A stretch of DNA of 64,000 nucleotides, from positions 1 to 64,000 of the forward strand of contig JAFGQN010000096.1 of assembly GCA_016935665.1 (NCBI GenBank). Direction: 5' to 3'. The translations under genes and the position numbers were made by a program. The first letter of the stretch is position 1; the number at the start of each line of letters is the position of its first letter. The notes under the pieces were generated by a model. That model saw only the letters and a program-made list of their open reading frames with translations, was not told the DNA's origin and ran no database searches. Positions 60,370 through 64,000 of this stretch are shown here, in pieces. This DNA is from Deltaproteobacteria bacterium. Lineage in GTDB: Bacteria; Myxococcota_A; Polyangia; JAAYKL01.

Positions 60370-61068
60370 ATGGTTTTAAAAATTTCACTTGTACTCAATG
60401 GCTTGCTGCTGATTCTGGGAATATTTGTCGCTGTGCAACAACGGGATTTGTCAACAACAGTCGAATTATTAACCCACCGGGTGACCGATTTGGAAGTGCA
60501 AAACGTGCAGCTGTCCAAACAACTGGAATGGGCGTCAAAAGGGGATAGTGGGATGCCTGGCGCCCAGAGATTCACGGCTTCGCAGCGAAACCAGTCGTTC
60601 AAATCCACCGAACGACAAGGTGGACGTGAACTCAGCCCGGATACTGTTAGCGGAGACGGCGCAGACGCGGGGGATATTGAAAATCTGAAAGCGCACCTGC
60701 GCCAGGAAGTTGAGGAGATGGTGGCGCAGGAGCAAAACGAGTCCAGTGAAAAGCGACGTCAGGAATGGCAGGAGCGAATGCGGGATGGCATGACGGAGAG
60801 TCTGAACGATTTTGCGGAAGATCAACACCTTGAAGGGGATGTAAAGGTTCGTTTATCGGTATTGCTGAACGAATCGATGGAAAAACGGCAAAAGTTGCGG
60901 GACGAACTGCACAATCGCAATTTGAGCTTTTATGAGTATCGGCAGGAAGAACGTAAAATGCGCGAAGAAATGGAGTCGAACCTCTCCAATATACTGGATG
61001 AGGAGCAGGTGGAAGCATTTGAAGATGCGTTTCCCATGGGACCCAGAGGGCGACGCGGCCAGCCATGA
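60370..61068 (+). CDS. Membrane-anchored coiled-coil protein (Spy/CpxP-like features)
   Basis: 232 residues. One N-terminal helix (ISLVLNGLLLILGIFVAV) is followed by a leucine-zipper-like coiled coil (LLTHRVTDLEVQNVQLSKQL). A polar linker and a long charged helical region follow, rich in Glu/Arg (EEMVAQEQNESSEKRRQEWQ, YRQEERKMREEMESNL), resembling Spy/CpxP-type helical chaperones in composition. AGGA lies upstream of ATG 60370. Function unknown. Converges with the secreted gene at 61083. Confidence 0.5.
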   Translation: MVLKISLVLNGLLLILGIFVAVQQRDLSTTVELLTHRVTDLEVQNVQLSKQLEWASKGDSGMPGAQRFTASQRNQSFKSTERQGGRELSPDTVSGDGADAGDIENLKAHLRQEVEEMVAQEQNESSEKRRQEWQERMRDGMTESLNDFAEDQHLEGDVKVRLSVLLNESMEKRQKLRDELHNRNLSFYEYRQEERKMREEMESNLSNILDEEQVEAFEDAFPMGPRGRRGQP

Positions 61069-61082
61069 CAAATAATGAAGAA

Positions 61083-61760
61083 TCAATAAAAATAGATATC
61101 ATCAATCCAGACGTTTAGAGAATCACCGTCCGGGCTTGAAAAATGCCATTGCAAAACGCTAAGGGATTTCAACACCTTTTCAATGCACACTTTATCTTCT
61201 GGCTTCGCCCAGTAGGGTTGAGCGAAATCATTTCTTAAATTGAGGCGTACGGTGGTCCATTTTCCCGTCAGATCGGCGGTCACGGACGCTTCGTAATCCG
61301 CCCAGTGCGTCAGTGTCTTTGGAACGTTGCCGTCACAGGTTTCACCGCTGTAGAGCAACGCCACAGTCAGTCGTCCGCCGGATGCATCCCCTTTGATTTT
61401 AAATTCCAGTGTGGTGTATTTGCTCAAATCCACTTTTTTCATCGCAGGGCAACCGGAATCGGATTTCAGAGTTACACCAAAACCAAAATAGTCCCATCCC
61501 AGTTTATTGCCCACAGTGCCCTCCACGTGCGCGGCGTATCCTTGTGCGTCGTTGCCTTTGGTGGGATTCAAAACACCCAGCGGTGTGACTTCTGTATTTC
61601 CGCCCAGACGTGCATCGTCGTACACATACCACCAACCGCCCTGTTGCGAAATGTGGTTGCCGTCTTTAAAACTGTCAATGTGCAATTTCTTTTTATCGGC
61701 CACTGCTGGTAAACTAAACAGTGCAGAGAATACAAACACTACTGCGATTAAACTTTTCAT
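61083..61760 (-). CDS. Secreted carbohydrate-binding-like protein
   Basis: 225 residues from ATG 61760 (GGGAGAGAG upstream; TTG 61781 is not needed). Signal peptide (cleavage near AVA-DKK), then a single jelly-roll-like domain resembling CBM11/CIA30-type modules: WWYVYDDARLGGNTEVTP, VDLSKYTTLEFKIKGD, WTTVRLNLRNDF and SLNVWIDDIYFY. The same domain forms the outer part of the transmembrane protein at 61850-62689. It is probably the third gene of the sigma-factor operon (89-nt gap). Ligand unknown, possibly a polysaccharide. Confidence 0.7.
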   Translation of the reverse strand: MKSLIAVVFVFSALFSLPAVADKKKLHIDSFKDGNHISQQGGWWYVYDDARLGGNTEVTPLGVLNPTKGNDAQGYAAHVEGTVGNKLGWDYFGFGVTLKSDSGCPAMKKVDLSKYTTLEFKIKGDASGGRLTVALLYSGETCDGNVPKTLTHWADYEASVTADLTGKWTTVRLNLRNDFAQPYWAKPEDKVCIEKVLKSLSVLQWHFSSPDGDSLNVWIDDIYFY

Positions 61761-61849
61761 TTTACTCTCTCCCTGGAACAACCAACAGTTCGTCAGTTGA
61801 AAAATGTCTTTGGGTGACCGGTCACGTCCACCGACAGGTGGGTTCCTGT

Positions 61850-62689
61850 CTAAAAGAATTCCAATTCATCTATCCATACGTCCACATCCGCACCTTTGGC
61901 ATTGCGTACATGCCATTTGATATTTTTTGCCGCCGCCAGAACAGCTTCCACTTTTCGGTGCTTGTTGGTGTTGTTCGATTTGGCGAATTGAAAATCGTTT
62001 CTTAAATCCAATGTTACGGTCTGCCAATCGTCTGTCACAAAATCAGTAATCTGTGCTTCGTAGGCATCCACAGACTGGGGCAAGGTGGCAGCAGTGCTGG
62101 TCTCACTATCGGAAACGGTCGCATCGGAAATCAGCAGCACCAATTCTCCGTCTGAAACGGCGCCTTTCATTTTAAAACGGATTTTGCTGAACTTTTGGAT
62201 GTTCACGCCGGTGCATCCGGACGATGGGCAGGGAGGGCCAAGCAATGTGCTAACGCCAATGAACCCTTCTTTGCTCCGTTCACCTGCCGTGCCTTTAAAT
62301 CGAATCGCGTACCCTTTGTCGCCATATCCCGGTGCGCTTTTCACAAAGTTGTTTTGACCCTCTGTCGACTCTGGTGGCCAGACCACCGAATTACCACCGG
62401 TGGATGCGTCACTGTACGTACACCAAACGCGTCCCAGATTGGTGGCCACCTGCACAACAGCGGGCCTGGGATGGCTTTGCAACATCCAGACACAGGCAAT
62501 TCCCAACACAAATCCCAATGTTACTCCCATCGAAAAAATCGCACGAACCACGCGTTTTCGCTTTTGCCGGCGTGTACAGGTTTCCGTTGCCGTTTCCAAC
62601 GCCAGGCGCAATGTCTCACGGTTTTTTGTCAGTTCAATTTCTCCAAGTCGAGCCGCCTGCAATTCCAGTTTGGTCGGTTCAATGCTCAT
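61850..62689 (-). CDS. Transmembrane protein with carbohydrate-binding-like ectodomain, probable anti-sigma factor
   Basis: 279 residues. About 45 cytoplasmic residues (ELQAARLGEIELTKNRETLR, basic RRQKRKRVVR) precede one transmembrane helix (48-70, IFSMGVTLGFVLGIACVWML). The periplasmic part is the CBM11/CIA30-like domain: VWCTYSDASTGGNSVVWP, GVNIQKFSKIRFKMKG, WQTVTLDLRNDF and ADVDVWIDELEFF. The start codon overlaps the sigma-factor stop by four bases. Sequence order and topology fit an anti-sigma factor with its own sensor, although the zinc anti-sigma motif (HxxxCxxC) is absent. The idea is inferred from context. Confidence 0.6.
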   Translation of the reverse strand: MSIEPTKLELQAARLGEIELTKNRETLRLALETATETCTRRQKRKRVVRAIFSMGVTLGFVLGIACVWMLQSHPRPAVVQVATNLGRVWCTYSDASTGGNSVVWPPESTEGQNNFVKSAPGYGDKGYAIRFKGTAGERSKEGFIGVSTLLGPPCPSSGCTGVNIQKFSKIRFKMKGAVSDGELVLLISDATVSDSETSTAATLPQSVDAYEAQITDFVTDDWQTVTLDLRNDFQFAKSNNTNKHRKVEAVLAAAKNIKWHVRNAKGADVDVWIDELEFF

Positions 62690-63324
62690 GTGAGATTCAC
62701 TCCTTCGTTGGGGCTCGCTTCAACGAGGAGTCCATTTTGTAAAAAGAAATCTTTTTCTGTACGTGTGGAGCGTCGAAGGTGTGATATGCCTCTCGATATG
62801 AGCGACTTAATCGTCCCTTCTTTTTTGCCCAGCAATGTGGCGATTTCCTTTATGCTTTTTTCTTCAAGATAGCGCAATACAATCACTTCCTGATATTTGT
62901 TTGGCAGTTTTTCAACGTATTTGTTTACCTTGTGAAACGCGGTGTTGCGATTGACTTTCGCCTGCACATCATTAATTTCCTCCCGCAGGTCACCGCGCAG
63001 GGAGAGAGGGAGGATGTCAAGCCGTTGCAGTTCCCTCTCCAGTGCCACGGGACGATACTTTTTTTTACGTTGCCACGTTATCACTTCATTCCCCGCGATA
63101 CGGTACAGCCACGCGGTCACTGGAGCACCGGTAAACATAAACTTCCACCGGCTTCGGTGGACTTTAAAAAAAACATCCGCAGATATATCTCTGGCCACTT
63201 CCACGTCGCCAGTTCGATTCAGGACGTATCGAAAAATACAGTCATAATATGCATCATACAGTTTGAGCACGTCTATCTTCCCTTCGTCGTCCCTGAACTG
63301 TTTGTCCACATCCAGTTTATCCAT
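62686..63324 (-). CDS. ECF RNA polymerase sigma factor
   Basis: 212 residues from ATG 63324; the frame is open 117 nt further upstream, without sigma-like residues. Region 2: YDAYYDCIFRYVLNRTGD, EVARDISADVFFKVHRSRW, TAWLYRIAGNEVITWQRKKK. Region 4: VEKLPNKYQEVIVLRYLEEK and IKEIATLLGKKEGTIKSLIS with helix-turn-helix. It should direct polymerase to envelope or extracytoplasmic response promoters. Overlaps the probable anti-sigma gene. Confidence 0.88.
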   Translation of the reverse strand: MDKLDVDKQFRDDEGKIDVLKLYDAYYDCIFRYVLNRTGDVEVARDISADVFFKVHRSRWKFMFTGAPVTAWLYRIAGNEVITWQRKKKYRPVALERELQRLDILPLSLRGDLREEINDVQAKVNRNTAFHKVNKYVEKLPNKYQEVIVLRYLEEKSIKEIATLLGKKEGTIKSLISRGISHLRRSTRTEKDFFLQNGLLVEASPNEGVNLT

Positions 63325-63590
63325 GGGCCATCCCGTCTTTGTTTCGTGTCGGACACTGGTTAATAACGAATGTCCGAATGATGCGTTGCGTTTTTTTTGT
63401 CTCCCAGGATTATGTGATCGCCCGTGCTGAAAACAGTTCAAAATATCTTGCGACGCGTTGGCCGGATTTTATGATGTCGAACAGCGGGGCTATAACGATT
63501 GTGCGGTACATGCGGAACATACAGTTGAATACCCATTGGCGGGAGGCATTGCGCATCGACCATATCGCTCCTTCGGGTCAGGAGACATCG

Positions 63591-64000
63591 CTATTCTCCG
63601 GATGCGGGTGCGATCACAAAGGGTTGAGTAATATCTTCTTCGCGCCGTCGCGCTCTGGCCACGTATTCGCTTCTGTACCCTTTGCTTCGGATTTTGTCTT
63701 TCCAGAAAACGTACTGACCGCATTCGCGAACGGCATCCACTGCTTCTTTCAGGTGGGTGTACGCTTTGTCCCTGACGGTTTGAACAATGTCATCTGTGTT
63801 GCTGCCGTAGCTTGTTCCGGTTTTAAGCGATTGCATCCCCTGGCTGACCACTGCGGCATGTTCCACTTTGGCCAGTTCAAATCCAATGAGACGCAAGGGC
63901 CTTGGATTCGCTCGGCCAATCGTCGCAAGCGCATGAAGATCATCAATAAGGTTTATCTCCGTGGTTTCATCCGCTATTTTTTCAATTTGCGTGCGAATTT
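63591..64000 (-). CDS. C-terminal part of a protein cut by the right edge
   Basis: The minus-strand frame is open from the window edge to a stop at 63591, giving at least 135 residues (IRTQIEKIADETTEINLIDD at the edge; ending VIAPASGE). The composition is charged and helical, with KVEHAAVVSQGMQSL and QTVRDKAYTHLKEAVDAV. No signal peptide or known motif is seen. The real start lies outside. No function assigned. The 266 nt between its stop and the sigma-factor start (63325-63590) hold no recognised gene. Confidence 0.5.
   Translation of the reverse strand, partial: IRTQIEKIADETTEINLIDDLHALATIGRANPRPLRLIGFELAKVEHAAVVSQGMQSLKTGTSYGSNTDDIVQTVRDKAYTHLKEAVDAVRECGQYVFWKDKIRSKGYRSEYVARARRREEDITQPFVIAPASGE

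Overview
The window is chromosomal DNA from a Gram-negative bacterium. It encodes outer-membrane barrels, a TonB-dependent receptor, many lipoproteins, an ECF sigma factor and periplasmic binding proteins. Several traits point towards the former Deltaproteobacteria, most likely a Myxococcota- or Bradymonadota-like lineage: lipoproteins whose mature part begins with long Asp/Thr/Ser linkers, GYF_2 domains, an AgmX/PglI-like C-terminal domain on a kinase-fold protein, and a giant glycogen synthase-phosphorylase fusion. This assignment is inference; no rRNA gene is present. No transposase, phage gene, CRISPR array or tRNA gene was seen.

Layout. 1-131: start of a secreted protein cut by the left edge. 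376-4252: TerB-like protein, RND/MMPL exporter and YafV-like amidase. 4320-4970: secreted SRPBCC protein with its own terminator. 5277-7855: a degenerate protein kinase with GYF and AgmX-like domains, translationally linked to an orphan YscJ/FliF ring-domain protein. 7889-18123 (minus strand): a glycogen locus (debranching enzyme, GT4 transferase, GH57 amylase, GT3-GT35 fusion) followed by a REC-histidine kinase. 18403-22984 (minus): xerD, HU, tadA, ygiQ and a lipoprotein hydrolase. 23062-32505: surface-glycan genes, including a HAD/zinc-ribbon protein, a GT-B-like protein, a DUF115/Maf-like protein and a triple fusion of an RbsC-type permease, a GT39 transferase and DUF2141. 32602-35364: two tandem GYF-domain membrane proteins flanking ygjP. 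35497-45005: a BASS transporter and a set of secreted proteins (lipoproteins, porin, PBP-like protein, EEP nuclease, barrel).

45290-59480 is the best-defined system. A cobalamin riboswitch is followed by thirteen tightly packed plus-strand genes: btuB, a BtuG-like propeller lipoprotein, cbiR, cobU, cobT, cobS, cobQ, cobD, cbiB, two BtuF-type binding proteins, btuD and btuC. Together they would capture cobamides at the surface, import them, cut off the lower ligand (CbiR), and rebuild the nucleotide loop with a preferred base. No corrin-ring synthesis gene is present, so this reads as a salvage and remodelling operon.

59493-64000: a class I glutamine amidotransferase, a membrane-anchored coiled-coil protein, and an ECF sigma factor followed by a transmembrane protein and a secreted protein that share one carbohydrate-binding-like domain. 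A gene cut by the right edge closes the window.
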